Shown here: positions 37,379 through 46,617 of the stretch, one piece after another | Numbering within the stretch: position 1 is the first letter of the stretch | How the letters are laid out: the number at the start of each line of letters is the position of its first letter | Origin: JAENVU01 sp963756815 | Lineage (GTDB): Bacteria > Actinomycetota > Acidimicrobiia > IMCC26256 > JAENVU01 | Direction of reading: 5' to 3' | Assembly: GCA_963756815.1 (NCBI GenBank) | Contig: CAVWPR010000048.1 | Span: forward strand, 248,001-312,000 | Length of the DNA: 64,000 bases | Made by a program: the position numbers and the translations under genes | The notes under the pieces: generated by a model | What the model was told of the DNA's origin: nothing | Seen by the model: the letters and a program-made list of their open reading frames with translations, nothing else | Database searches by the model: none

Positions 37379-39448
37379 ATGTCCGACGAGACGATCGGGA
37401 CCCCCGCGGTCCCCGAGACCCCGCGAGAGCCGGCCACGCCGGCGCCCGCTTCCAACGGCGGAGATTTCTCCGCCCCGAGTCCACGCACGCCACCACCGAC
37501 TGACGACCGGGCGCGTCCCGACGGGCCGCCCCGCTCCGAGGGGGGCGACGCGACCGCCGGCACCGCCCGGCCGGACGGCGCGCCCCGCAAGCGCCGGCGC
37601 GGGTCGCGTGGCGGCAAGAACCGCAAGCGGCCGGCCGGCACGGCCGGTGGCGCCGAGGCCCGCACGGACCCGTCCGCTCGCGGCGAACGCGCCGACGCCG
37701 GTTCGGCCTCCGAGGCGGACGGCGAGCGCGCCCCGGCATCGGCCGGCCCGCGCGAGCGTGCACCGCACATCGCCGGCGACCGTCGGGACGAGCGCGCCGG
37801 CGCCGACCGTGGCCTGACCACCGAGGACGTCGCGGCCGAGGCCCGCAACGAGGCCGGCCTCGACGAACCCGGCGCAGCCGACGTGGTGAAGCCCCGGATC
37901 GGCGACACGCGCCCGGCGCCCGCGCAGGGATCGACGTCGGCGCGCACCGGTGGTGGCCGACCCGACTCCGGCAGCGGCGCGACCGGCGACGGCACGCCCC
38001 GGAAGCGCCGCCGTCGGGGCGGACGCGGCCGCAGCCGGAGCGGTGGCACGGGTGGCGGCGGCGGCGGGACGGCCGCGGTGGTCACGAGCACGATCCACGA
38101 CGACGACGGCTTCGACCTCGACCAGCTCGACGAGGAGACGCTCGAGCGGCGCCGGGGCAAGACCCGCAAGGGTCGGCCGACCGGCCGCTACCAGATGATC
38201 GTGCACACGATGACCGACGGCACGATCCAGATGGGCGTGCTCGAGGGCCGCTCGCTGGTGGAGCACTACGTGAGCCGTCCCGAGGACGGGGCCACGTCGA
38301 TCGACGGCAACATCTACCTCGGCAAGGTGCAGAACGTGCTGCCGGGCATGGAGGCCGCGTTCATCGACATCGGCACGCCGAAGAACGGCGTGATCTACCA
38401 GCGCGACGTGCAGTTCGACGCGTCGGAGCTCGAGGACAGCGGCGGCGGCTCGCCGAAGATCGAGACGGTGCTGAAGAACGGCCAGTCGATCCTCGTGCAG
38501 GTGACGAAGAACCCGATCGGCGCCAAGGGCGCGCGCCTGACCCAGGACGTCAGCCTCGCCGGGCGCTTCGTCGTCATGGTGCCGAACCAGCCCAAGACCT
38601 ACGGCATCTCGAAGCGACTGCCCGAGGACGAGCGCAAGCGACTGCGCAAGGTGCTCGAGGGGATCCGGCCCGAGAACGCCGGGTTGATCGTGCGGACCGC
38701 GGCCGAGGGTGCGACCGCCGACGAGCTCGCGCGCGACCTCGCGCGGCTGCAGGACCAGTGGCGGCAGATCTCGGAGCTCGCCTCGCGGTCGCGACCGGGC
38801 ACGATGCTCTACCGCGAGCCGCCGCTCGTCGTGCGCGTCATCCGCGAGGAGTTCACCAAGGAGTACCGCGCCGTGGTGCTCGACGACCAGGCGATGTACG
38901 ACGAGGTGAAGTCCTACGTCGACGCGATCGCGCCGGAGCTGTCCGAGCGGATCGAGCGCTACGACGACCCGACGCTGCCGATCTTCGAGCGCTTCCACGT
39001 GCACGAGCAGCTGCACAAGGCGCTCGACCGCAAGGTCTGGCTGCCGTCGGGCGGCTCGCTCATCATCGAGCGGACCGAGGCCCTCACCGTCGTCGACGTG
39101 AACACCGGCAAGAACGTCGGGAGGTCCAACCTCGAGGAGACGGTGTTCCAGAACAACCTCGAAGCGGCCGACGAGGTGGCCCGCCAGCTCCGGCTCCGCG
39201 ACATCGGCGGCATCATCGTGATCGACTTCATCGACATGGAGATCCGCAAGAACCGGGACGCGGTGGTGAAGGAGCTCCGGGAGGCCCTGGCCCGCGACAA
39301 GACCCGGACCCAGGTCTTCGAGATCTCCGAGCTCGGGCTGGTGGAGATGACCCGCAAGCGGATCTCCGAGGGCCTCGTGGAGGCGTTCTCGGAGACGTGC
39401 ACGGTGTGCGGTGGCCGCGGGTTCGTGGTCGACGAGGCCATGTTGTAG
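37379..39448 (+). CDS. rne: ribonuclease E/G family protein
   Basis: 689 residues. The first ~245 are a low-complexity Arg/Gly/Ala/Pro region with basic clusters (KRRRGSRGGKNRKR, KRRRRGGRGRSRS) that probably binds RNA. The catalytic core has S1 (~280-370, GNIYLGKVQNVLPGMEAAFIDIG), the 5'-sensor, DNase I-like metal Asp residues in DVNTGK and IDFIDMEI, and the zinc-link CTVCGGRG. It initiates mRNA decay and rRNA processing. SD AGAGAAGG before ATG 37379. No frame error in 2 kb despite high CG. Sits upstream of rplU, as in many bacteria. Confidence 0.94.
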   Translation: MSDETIGTPAVPETPREPATPAPASNGGDFSAPSPRTPPPTDDRARPDGPPRSEGGDATAGTARPDGAPRKRRRGSRGGKNRKRPAGTAGGAEARTDPSARGERADAGSASEADGERAPASAGPRERAPHIAGDRRDERAGADRGLTTEDVAAEARNEAGLDEPGAADVVKPRIGDTRPAPAQGSTSARTGGGRPDSGSGATGDGTPRKRRRRGGRGRSRSGGTGGGGGGTAAVVTSTIHDDDGFDLDQLDEETLERRRGKTRKGRPTGRYQMIVHTMTDGTIQMGVLEGRSLVEHYVSRPEDGATSIDGNIYLGKVQNVLPGMEAAFIDIGTPKNGVIYQRDVQFDASELEDSGGGSPKIETVLKNGQSILVQVTKNPIGAKGARLTQDVSLAGRFVVMVPNQPKTYGISKRLPEDERKRLRKVLEGIRPENAGLIVRTAAEGATADELARDLARLQDQWRQISELASRSRPGTMLYREPPLVVRVIREEFTKEYRAVVLDDQAMYDEVKSYVDAIAPELSERIERYDDPTLPIFERFHVHEQLHKALDRKVWLPSGGSLIIERTEALTVVDVNTGKNVGRSNLEETVFQNNLEAADEVARQLRLRDIGGIIVIDFIDMEIRKNRDAVVKELREALARDKTRTQVFEISELGLVEMTRKRISEGLVEAFSETCTVCGGRGFVVDEAML

Positions 39449-39521
39449 GCTCCGCGGGTTCTCAGGGCCCTGGCTGCGTGTCGGGGTCGACCAGCGGAAA
39501 AGCCCGAGGTTTCCACGCGCC

Positions 39522-39830
39522 ATGTACGCAGTGATCGCCACCGGCGGCAAGCAATACAAGGTCGAGGCCGGCCAGCAGCTCGACGTCGAGCGGCTCGGCG
39601 TCGACGAGGGCGAGGTCGAGCTCCGACCCGTCATGCTCGTCGACGGCGACACCGTGCTCGCCACGCCGGGACAGCTCGGCGGGGCCACGGTGAAGGCCAA
39701 GGTCGTCGGCGCCGCCAAGGGCCCGAAGATCGACGGCTTCACGTACAAGCCGAAGTCGAACAACCGCAAGCGGTGGGGCCACCGGCAGCACTACACGACG
39801 ATCGAGATCACGTCGATCACGAAGGGCTGA
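39522..39830 (+). CDS. rplU: 50S ribosomal protein L21
   Basis: 102 residues, full length: MYAVIATGGKQYKVEAGQQL at the start and the basic YKPKSNNRKRWGHRQHYTTI end are L21-specific. It binds 23S rRNA near L20. The 73-bp leader after the RNase gene could carry autoregulatory structure but none is recognisable. Confidence 0.97.
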   Translation: MYAVIATGGKQYKVEAGQQLDVERLGVDEGEVELRPVMLVDGDTVLATPGQLGGATVKAKVVGAAKGPKIDGFTYKPKSNNRKRWGHRQHYTTIEITSITKG

Positions 39831-39833
39831 GCC

Positions 39834-40085
39834 ATGTCGAAGAAGAAGGGCGCCGCCTCCTCCCGCAACGGTCGTGACTCGGCGGCCCAGCGGCTCGGGG
39901 TCAAGGTCTACAGCGGGACCGAGGTCACCGCGGGCACGATCATCGTGCGCCAGCGCGGGACCCGCTTCCACCCGGGCGAGAACGTCGGCCGGGGTGGCGA
40001 CGACACGCTGTTCGCCACCGCCGACGGCGTGGTGAAGTTCGGCCACCGGCGCGGCCGCAAGCTCGTCGACATCGTCCCCGGCTAG
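39834..40085 (+). CDS. rpmA: 50S ribosomal protein L27
   Basis: 83 residues. The Lys-rich start MSKKKGAASSRNGRDS reaches the peptidyl-transferase centre. GTIIVRQRGTRFHPGENVGRG is the conserved core. No Firmicutes-like cleavable N-terminus. Three bases after rplU, so co-transcribed. Confidence 0.97.
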   Translation: MSKKKGAASSRNGRDSAAQRLGVKVYSGTEVTAGTIIVRQRGTRFHPGENVGRGGDDTLFATADGVVKFGHRRGRKLVDIVPG

Positions 40086-40234
40086 CTGGTCTCGCCCTCG
40101 CCCAGCGCGGTGAGGCGGAGCGCCGAGGTCGCGCCCGCGGCACGCCCGAGCCGGAGCGCAGCGGAGGCGAGCAGCTCCGGAGCATCCCGAACCACTCGAG
40201 CTCGGGACATCGGAGCGGAGGAGCCGACAAGCCC

Positions 40235-41467
40235 GTGAACTTCGTCGACGAGGCGCAGCTGAACGTCCGGGGTGGCGACGGCGGCGCGGGCTGCATGTCG
40301 TTCCGCAAGGAGTCGCACACGCCCAAGGGCGGACCCGACGGCGGTGACGGCGGCTCGGGCGGCGACGTCTGGCTCCAGGCCGATCGCAACGTCGCGTCGC
40401 TGCTGGCGTTCCGGGACCATCCGCACCGGAGGGCCGATTCCGGGACCCACGGTCAGGGCAAGCAGAAGCACGGCGCGAGCGGCAACGATCTCGTGGTCTA
40501 CGTGCCCGAGGGGACCACGGTCCGCCACTTCGACACCGGTGAGGTCCTCGCCGATCTCGTGACCCACGGCGATCGCTGGCTGGCCGCCCGGGGTGGTCGC
40601 GGCGGCCGCGGCAACCTGCGGTTCCTCAGCAACGCCCGGCGCGCCCCGAGCTTCGCCGAGCAGGGCGAGTACGGCGAGGAGCGCTGGCTGCGCCTCGAGC
40701 TGCGCCTCATGGCCGACGCCGCGCTCATCGGCTTCCCGAACGCGGGCAAGTCCACGTTCATCGCCGCGGTGAGTGCGGCCAAGCCGAAGATCGCCAACTA
40801 CCCGTTCACGACGCTGGTGCCGAACCTGGGAGTGGTGCGGTTCCAGGACCACGAGTTCGTGCTCGCCGACATCCCGGGACTCATCGAGGGCGCGGCCGAG
40901 GGTCGCGGTCTCGGCCACCGCTTCCTGCGTCACGTCGAGCGCACCCGTGTCCTCGTGGTCCTCCTCGACCTCGCGCCGATGGACGGCCGCCCGCCCGAGG
41001 AGCAGGAGCGCGTGCTGCTCGACGAGCTCGGGCGCTACCAGCCCGAGCTGTTGACCCGTCCCCGTCTGGTGATCGGGACCAAGGCCGACGTCGCGCAGTT
41101 CGACTTCGACGGCCCGAAGGTGTCGGCGGTGACCCACCAGGGGCTCGATCCCGTCGTCGGGCGGATCGGTCAGCTCGTGGACGAGGCTCGTGCCGACGAG
41201 CCCGTGCCCGAGAGCTACGTGGTGCACCGACCGGTGGAGGAGGGGTTCGCGGTCGAGCGCGACCCCGACGGCGCCTTCCGGCTCCGGGGCCGCGCCGCCG
41301 AGCGGGTGGTGGCGATGGCCGACCTCACGAATGCCGAGGCGATCGAGTACGTCCACGTCCGCTTCCGGAAGATGGGCGTGGAAAAGGCGCTGGCCCGGGC
41401 CGGCGCGCGCGAGGGTGACGTCGTGCGGGTCGGTGGGATGGAGTTCGAATACGTCGAGGCGATGTGA
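40235..41467 (+). CDS. obgE: GTPase Obg/CgtA
   Basis: 410 residues. The Gly-rich Obg fold fills residues 1-157 (VRGGDGGAGCMSFRKE). The G domain has G1 GFPNAGKST (~168), G3 DIPG and G4 GTKAD (NKxD diverged to TKAD). The C-terminal OCT domain (~330-405, RAAERVVAMADLTNAEAI) is present, as in actinobacteria and Firmicutes. It acts in 50S assembly and stress signalling. GTG 40235 follows GGAGCGGAGGAG. Confidence 0.95.
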   Translation: MNFVDEAQLNVRGGDGGAGCMSFRKESHTPKGGPDGGDGGSGGDVWLQADRNVASLLAFRDHPHRRADSGTHGQGKQKHGASGNDLVVYVPEGTTVRHFDTGEVLADLVTHGDRWLAARGGRGGRGNLRFLSNARRAPSFAEQGEYGEERWLRLELRLMADAALIGFPNAGKSTFIAAVSAAKPKIANYPFTTLVPNLGVVRFQDHEFVLADIPGLIEGAAEGRGLGHRFLRHVERTRVLVVLLDLAPMDGRPPEEQERVLLDELGRYQPELLTRPRLVIGTKADVAQFDFDGPKVSAVTHQGLDPVVGRIGQLVDEARADEPVPESYVVHRPVEEGFAVERDPDGAFRLRGRAAERVVAMADLTNAEAIEYVHVRFRKMGVEKALARAGAREGDVVRVGGMEFEYVEAM

Positions 41468-41486
41468 TGCGCACGGAGGTGGAGTG

Positions 41487-42575
41487 ATGCGCGCCGTGGT
41501 GAAGATCGGCACGTCGTCGATCACGAACGCGCTGGGCGAGCTCGACGACGACGCCCTCGCCAAGCTGTGCGAGGAGCTCGTCGACGCCCGCGCCGGCGGG
41601 TCACTCGGTCACGCTTGGTGTGCTCGGGTGCGATCGCGGCGGGGATGCCGGCGCTCGGGATCACCCGGCGTCCGACCGACATCGGCACCCTCCAGGCGAT
41701 CGCCGCCGTCGGGCAACCGCTGCCTGATGGAGCGGATCAGCGCGATGCTCGCCCGGCACGACGTCGTCGCCGGTCAGGTGCTGCTCACGCCGTACGACTT
41801 CCTGCACCGCTCGCAGTACGTGCACGCGCGCGAGACCTTCACCCGACTGCTCGATCTCGGCGTGGTCCCGGTGGTCAACGAGAACGACACCGTGGCCGAC
41901 GACGAGATCCGGTTCGGTGACAACGACCGCATCGCCGCGCTCGTGGCGAACCTGATCCGCGCCGACGTGCTCGTGATGCTCACCGACACCGCCGGCCTCT
42001 TCACCGCCGACCCGCGCCTCGACGGTGGGGCGTCGCTCATCGAGCAGATCGCCGCGGTCGACGAGGCGCTCGATGCCGCAGTCGGCGGCGCGGGGTCGGC
42101 GCGCGGGAGCGGCGGGATGGCGACGAAGCTCGCCGCGGCGCGCATCGCCGCGTGGTCGGGCGTGCGTGCGGTGATCGCCGCCGCCGGCGCGCCCGGCGTG
42201 ATCACCGACGCCATCGCCGGGCGGGGGGTGGGTACGGAGGTCGCCGCCCGCCCCGAGCGCCTGACGAGCCGCAAGCTGTGGATCGCATTCGCGGTGGGTG
42301 CCGCCGGACGGGTCGTCGTCGACGACGGCGCGCGGCGCGCGCTCGTCTCGGACGGCCGGTCGTTGCTCGCGGCGGGTGTGCGCGGCGTCGAGGGTGCGTT
42401 CGAACCCGAGAGCGCGATCGAGGTCGTCGACGAGCAGGGGCAGGTGTTCGCGAAGGGTCTCGTCACGATGGACGCAGCCGCAGTTCGGGCCGCGGCGGGC
42501 CGCCGGACCGCGGATCTGCCTCCTGGCACTCCCACCGAGGTCATCCATCGCGACGACCTCGTCGTGCTGGCCTGA
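41487..42575 (+). CDS. proB: glutamate 5-kinase, three frameshifts
   Basis: About 362 residues: amino-acid kinase domain (VVKIGTSSITN at the start, VNENDTVADDEIRFGDND for substrate, VMLTDTAGLFTADPR) and a C-terminal PUA domain (~275-362). It phosphorylates glutamate in proline synthesis. Between ~41601 and ~41727 the reading leaves the frame and returns (breaks near GGGTCACTCG, CGCTTGGTG and CGCTGCCTG). The off-frame part still encodes VCSGAIAAGMPALGI and LQAIAAVGQ, so the protein is conserved and the breaks look artificial. Confidence 0.88.
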   Translation: MRAVVKIGTSSITNALGELDDDALAKLCEELVDARAGGSLGHAWCARVRSRRGCRRSGSPGVRPTSAPSRRSPPSGNRCLMERISAMLARHDVVAGQVLLTPYDFLHRSQYVHARETFTRLLDLGVVPVVNENDTVADDEIRFGDNDRIAALVANLIRADVLVMLTDTAGLFTADPRLDGGASLIEQIAAVDEALDAAVGGAGSARGSGGMATKLAAARIAAWSGVRAVIAAAGAPGVITDAIAGRGVGTEVAARPERLTSRKLWIAFAVGAAGRVVVDDGARRALVSDGRSLLAAGVRGVEGAFEPESAIEVVDEQGQVFAKGLVTMDAAAVRAAAGRRTADLPPGTPTEVIHRDDLVVLA

Positions 42576-42714
42576 CGGCGCAGCGTGACGCCCGGGAAGA
42601 AAGCCGGCGATGTGCTTGCGTCAGGCGTGTGTCTCGGGTCACACTGACCCGGTTGCTCGCCTGCCGGAACGGGGGGAGGGCCCGAGCACAGCGCCCGGGC
42701 CCACGGCAGACGGG

Positions 42715-42757
42715 GAGTGGGGGGCCGCAGCGAGCTGCGGCCCCCCACTCATTCTTT
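42715..42757 (+). terminator. strong intrinsic terminator after obgE-proB
   Basis: A perfect 16-bp stem (42715-42730 with 42735-42750) around the tetraloop CGAG is followed by ATTCTTT. It closes the operon 140 bp after proB. Confidence 0.88.
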
Positions 42758-42768
42758 CCCGCATCGCT

Positions 42769-42807
42769 CCCGCTCTCGCGACTGCGTCGCAGGCCGCTCG
42801 GGCCCCG
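42769..42807 (+). repeat. intergenic repeat, copy 2
   Basis: 36/39 identical to 22758-22796. Here it follows the terminator and precedes proA; in both places it lies between two plus-strand genes. Confidence 0.7.
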
Positions 42808-42924
42808 CTCGGACCGTGCGGGCCTCCTGACCGACGGTGAGGTCCTCGCTTCCGTCGGGCACGTGCCGCGCAGGGGCGGCAATCTCATCCGAGGGATTGC
42901 AGGGGTTCTCGTATGCTCCGGCGC

Positions 42925-44175
42925 ATGTCGGACGCGGTGCTCGAGCTCGGGAAGCGCGCGCGTCGCGCGTCCCGTGTGCTCGCGACTGTGGGCACCGAGG
43001 CGAAGAACGCCGGTCTGCACGCCGCCGCTGACCTGCTCATCGAGCAGACGGCCGACATCCTCACGGCCAACGCCGCCGATCTCGACGCCGCCGCCGCCGG
43101 TGGGATGGAGACCGGGCCGCTCGACCGCCTCCGCCTGACCGAGGCGCGCATCGACGCGATGGCCGCCGGTCTCCGCCAGGTCGCGGCCCTGGCCGATCCC
43201 GTCGGCGAGATCGTCGGCGGGTGGGTGCGCCCGAACGGGCTGGAGATCTCCCAGGTCCGGGTCCCGCTCGGCGTCATCGCGATCATCTACGAGAACCGGC
43301 CCAACGTGACGTCGGACGCTGCGGGTCTGTGCGTCAAGGCCGGCAATGCCGCGCTCCTGCGCGGCAGCGGCTCCGCCCTGCGCTCCAACGTCGCCATCGC
43401 CGCCGCCCTGCGCGCGGGCTTCGCCAAGGCCGGGCTGCCCGAGGACGCGCTCGTCCTCGTGGACGACCCGTCGCACGACGCCGCGGTCGAGGTGATGCAG
43501 CTCACGGACCATGTCGACTGCCTCATTCCGCGTGGCGGGCACGCGCTCATCGAGAGCATCCGCGAGCACGCGACCGTGCCGGTCATCATCGACGGTGACG
43601 GCAACTGCCAGATCTACGTCGATGCCGCGGCCGACCAGGCGCAGGCGCTCGACATCGTGGTGAACGCGAAGACGCAGCGGCCGGGGGTGTGCAACGCGGC
43701 GGAGACGCTGCTGGTGCACACCGCGATCGCCGACGAGTTCCTGCCGCGCGTCGCGGCGGCGCTGCGCGAGGAGGGCGTCGAGCTCGTGGGCGACGACGGC
43801 GCCCGGGCGATCGTCCCGAACATGGGTGCGGCCACCGACGCCGACTTCGCGGCCGAGTTCCTCGCGCTCAAGATGAGCGTGGGTGTGGTGCCGTCGCTCG
43901 ACGCCGCGATCGACCATGTGAACCGGTTCGGCTCGGGTCATTCCGAGGCGATCCTGACGCGTGACCTCGAGGCGGCCCGCCGGTTCACGCACGAGGTCGA
44001 CGCGGCCGCGGTGATCGTGAACGCATCGACGCGGTTCACCGACGGCGAGGAGTTCGGGTTCGGCGCCGAGATCGGGATCTCGACGCAGAAGCTCCACGCA
44101 CGCGGGCCGATGGGTCTGCAACAGCTGACGACCGCGAAGTACGTGGTCTGGGGAGAAGGACAGGTGAGGGGATAG
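42925..44175 (+). CDS. proA: gamma-glutamyl phosphate reductase
   Basis: 416 residues of the aldehyde-dehydrogenase superfamily. RVPLGVIAIIYENRPNVTSDA and GNAALLRGSGSA bind NADPH. The catalytic Cys is in QRPGVCNAAET (~255). It makes glutamate semialdehyde from the ProB product. I choose ATG 42925 because TATGCT (42912-42917) lies exactly seven bases upstream, a leaderless signature; ATG 42913 lies inside that box. It overlaps the next gene at its stop. Confidence 0.95.
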   Translation: MSDAVLELGKRARRASRVLATVGTEAKNAGLHAAADLLIEQTADILTANAADLDAAAAGGMETGPLDRLRLTEARIDAMAAGLRQVAALADPVGEIVGGWVRPNGLEISQVRVPLGVIAIIYENRPNVTSDAAGLCVKAGNAALLRGSGSALRSNVAIAAALRAGFAKAGLPEDALVLVDDPSHDAAVEVMQLTDHVDCLIPRGGHALIESIREHATVPVIIDGDGNCQIYVDAAADQAQALDIVVNAKTQRPGVCNAAETLLVHTAIADEFLPRVAAALREEGVELVGDDGARAIVPNMGAATDADFAAEFLALKMSVGVVPSLDAAIDHVNRFGSGHSEAILTRDLEAARRFTHEVDAAAVIVNASTRFTDGEEFGFGAEIGISTQKLHARGPMGLQQLTTAKYVVWGEGQVRG

Positions 44176-45068
44176 TGGCAGAGCGTTTCGCTTCGGTCGA
44201 CGAGGTGGTCGACCGCCTCCGCACTGCGGACTATCTCGCGGACACCGGCATCGCCGGCGTCGTCTACCTCGCCGATCGGCTCGAGAAGCCGGTGCTCGTG
44301 GAGGGCCCCGCGGGCGTCGGCAAGACCGAGCTCGCGAAGGCCATCGCCGAGATCACCGGCAGCCGGCTGATCCGGCTCCAGTGCTACGAGGGCCTCGACG
44401 AGTCCAAGGCCCTGTACGAGTGGAACTACAAGAAGCAGCTCCTGCGGATCCAGGCCGATCGCGAGCACGAGAACGACTGGGCGACGGTCGAGTCCGACAT
44501 CTTCTCGGAGTCCTTCCTGCTGACGCGTCCGCTGCTCGAGGCCATCCGGGCCGACGAGTCGGTGGTGCTGCTGATCGACGAGGTCGATCGCGTGGAGATC
44601 GAGACCGAGGCCCTGCTGCTCGAGGTGCTCTCGGACTTCCAGGTCTCGATCCCCGAGCTCGGCACCATCGTGGGGAAGCAGCGTCCCATCGTGCTGCTGA
44701 CGTCGAACAACACGCGTGAGCTGTCGGAGGCCCTGAAACGTCGTTGCCTGTACCTGCACATCGACTATCCCGAGCTCGAGCGCGAGAAGGAGATCGTCCG
44801 GGTCCGCGTGCCCGAGATCGACGAGGACCTGGCCGAGCAGATCGCTCAGGTCGTGCGCTCGATCCGCGGGCTCGACGTCAAGAAGGCGCCGTCGATCTCC
44901 GAGACGATCGACTGGGCGCGCACCCTTCTCTATCTCGGGCACGGAGCGATCGACCCGCAGGTGATCGGCGAGACGCTGCACGTGCTGCTGAAGTACCAGA
45001 CCGACATCGCGAAGGCGCGCAAGGAGCTCGTCGACACCACTTCCCCGACCGGTCGTTCCTCGGCGTGA
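44175..45068 (+). CDS. MoxR-family AAA+ ATPase
   Basis: 297 residues. Walker A VEGPAGVGKTELA (~41-53), Walker B VVLLIDEVDR (~132), sensor-1 LLTSNNTRELSEALKRRCLY. Members act as chaperones for metal/cofactor insertion or activation of VWA partner proteins. GTG 44175 shares its G with the proA stop. The VWA gene starts 13 bp later, making the standard MoxR-VWA pair. Confidence 0.92.
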   Translation: MAERFASVDEVVDRLRTADYLADTGIAGVVYLADRLEKPVLVEGPAGVGKTELAKAIAEITGSRLIRLQCYEGLDESKALYEWNYKKQLLRIQADREHENDWATVESDIFSESFLLTRPLLEAIRADESVVLLIDEVDRVEIETEALLLEVLSDFQVSIPELGTIVGKQRPIVLLTSNNTRELSEALKRRCLYLHIDYPELEREKEIVRVRVPEIDEDLAEQIAQVVRSIRGLDVKKAPSISETIDWARTLLYLGHGAIDPQVIGETLHVLLKYQTDIAKARKELVDTTSPTGRSSA

Positions 45069-45081
45069 GAACGGGGATGGC

Positions 45082-46617
45082 GTGGCGTTCAACGCGGCCA
45101 AGCTGCAGGACGCGATGACGCGCAACCAGCTCGAGGTCCCGTCGGGCGTGGGATCCGGCGTCATGCTCGACGTGCTGCAGGGCTTCGTGCACGAGCTGCG
45201 TGCGGCCGGCCTGCCGGTGTCGATGACCGAGAACCTCGACGCCATGCGCGCGGTCGAGCACATCTCGTTGAGCGATCGTGAGACGTTCCGCGAGGTCCTC
45301 GCCGCCACGCTCGTGAAGCACTTCCGTCACCGGCGCGCGTTCGACACCGTCTTCGACGTCTACTTCGCGCTGTACTCCGGCGGGATCGGCGACGACGACG
45401 GCGAGGGCGGCGATGCCGACGACGGCGAGAGTCGCGAGGAGTCCGGCGGCGTGCCGGGCCAGCAGGGGAGTGGCGGCTCCGGCGAGGGGATGAGCAACGA
45501 GGAGCTGGCCGAGATGCTCCTCTCCGCGCTCATGAACATGGATCGCGAGCAGCTCCGCCAGCTCGCCGCGATGGCGGTGGCTCGGTTCGCGGGCATGGAG
45601 CCGGGCCGGCCCGTCGGCGGCACCTACTACCTCTACCGCACGCTGCGGCAGCTCGACTACGACGCGCTCGCGCAGCGGATGATGGAGCGCGGCGCGCCGA
45701 GTGGTGCCGAGGGCGAGGACGTCGCCGAGGACGACCCGCTGGCCGACCGGTTCCAGCGCGAGGAGTTCGAGGCGCGCCTGCGCGAGTTCCGGGAGCTGGT
45801 GGAGGCGGAGATCCGGCGGCGGCTGGTGGCCGATCGCGGCGTCGAGGCGATGGCGCGGACGCTGCGCAAGCCGCTGCCCGAGGACGTCGACTTCATGCAC
45901 GCCTCCCGCGAGGAGATGCAGCAGCTGCAGCGCGCGATCGAGCCCCTCACCCGGGCACTCGCAGCGCGGCTGGCCCAGCGGCGCCGGCGCCGGAACCGCG
46001 GCACACTGGACTTCCGCCAGACGGTGCGGCACTCACTGTCCTACGGCGGCGTCCCGGCCGAGCCGAAGTTCAAGCACCCCAAGCCGTCGAAGCCCGAGAT
46101 CATGGTGGTGGCCGACATCTCCGGCTCGGTCGCGAGCTTCGCCCGGTTCACGCTGCAGTTCGTGTACACGATGGCGGGGCAGTTCTCGAAGGTCCGGTCG
46201 TGGGTGTTCATCGACGGCATCGACGAGGTCACCCGGTTCTTCGACGAGTCGAACGAGCTGACCGAGGCCGTGCATCGCGTGAACACCGAGGCCGATGTCG
46301 TCTGGGTCGACGGCCACTCCGACTACGGGCATGCGTTCGAGGTCTTCCACGACCGTCACCTCGCCGAGATCACCCCGAAGACCGCGATCATCCTGCTCGG
46401 CGACGCGCGCAACAACTACCACGCGACCCAGCACTGGGTGCTCAAGGAGCTGCGTCAGAAAGCGCGGCGGCTCTACTGGTTGAACCCCGAGCCGCGCGGC
46501 TACTGGGACACCGGCGACTCGGTCGTGTCCGAGTACGGCGTGCACTGCGACGGCGTCTACGAGTGCCGCAACCTGCGGCAGCTCGAGCGCTTCGTCACCG
46601 CGGTCATCGAGGCGTAG
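45082..46617 (+). CDS. CoxE-like VWA domain protein
   Basis: 511 residues. An N-terminal helical domain, an acidic low-complexity linker (~105-145, D/G/E/S-rich), a coiled helical part, and a C-terminal VWA domain. ADISGSVASFARFTLQFVYTM holds the MIDAS DxSxS, and DGHSDYGHAFEVF a later metal residue. CoxE relatives with MoxR ATPases mature metalloenzymes (for example CO dehydrogenase), but no such enzyme is nearby, so the client is unknown. Convergent with the ACT gene, overlapping by 14 bp. Confidence 0.9.
   Translation: MAFNAAKLQDAMTRNQLEVPSGVGSGVMLDVLQGFVHELRAAGLPVSMTENLDAMRAVEHISLSDRETFREVLAATLVKHFRHRRAFDTVFDVYFALYSGGIGDDDGEGGDADDGESREESGGVPGQQGSGGSGEGMSNEELAEMLLSALMNMDREQLRQLAAMAVARFAGMEPGRPVGGTYYLYRTLRQLDYDALAQRMMERGAPSGAEGEDVAEDDPLADRFQREEFEARLREFRELVEAEIRRRLVADRGVEAMARTLRKPLPEDVDFMHASREEMQQLQRAIEPLTRALAARLAQRRRRRNRGTLDFRQTVRHSLSYGGVPAEPKFKHPKPSKPEIMVVADISGSVASFARFTLQFVYTMAGQFSKVRSWVFIDGIDEVTRFFDESNELTEAVHRVNTEADVVWVDGHSDYGHAFEVFHDRHLAEITPKTAIILLGDARNNYHATQHWVLKELRQKARRLYWLNPEPRGYWDTGDSVVSEYGVHCDGVYECRNLRQLERFVTAVIEA

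Larger units (their letters stand above)
42576..42924. other. non-coding gap between proB and proA
   Basis: About 340 bp without a credible gene. It holds a 7-bp-stem hairpin at 42635-42651, a G/C-rich stretch, the strong terminator at 42715-42757, repeat copy 2 at 42769-42807, and the -10-like box before proA. Confidence 0.75.

Noticed and set aside
42635..42651. 7-bp hairpin as the main proB terminator.
   Set aside because: It lacks a T-run, and a far stronger 16-bp stem with T-rich tail follows at 42715-42757.
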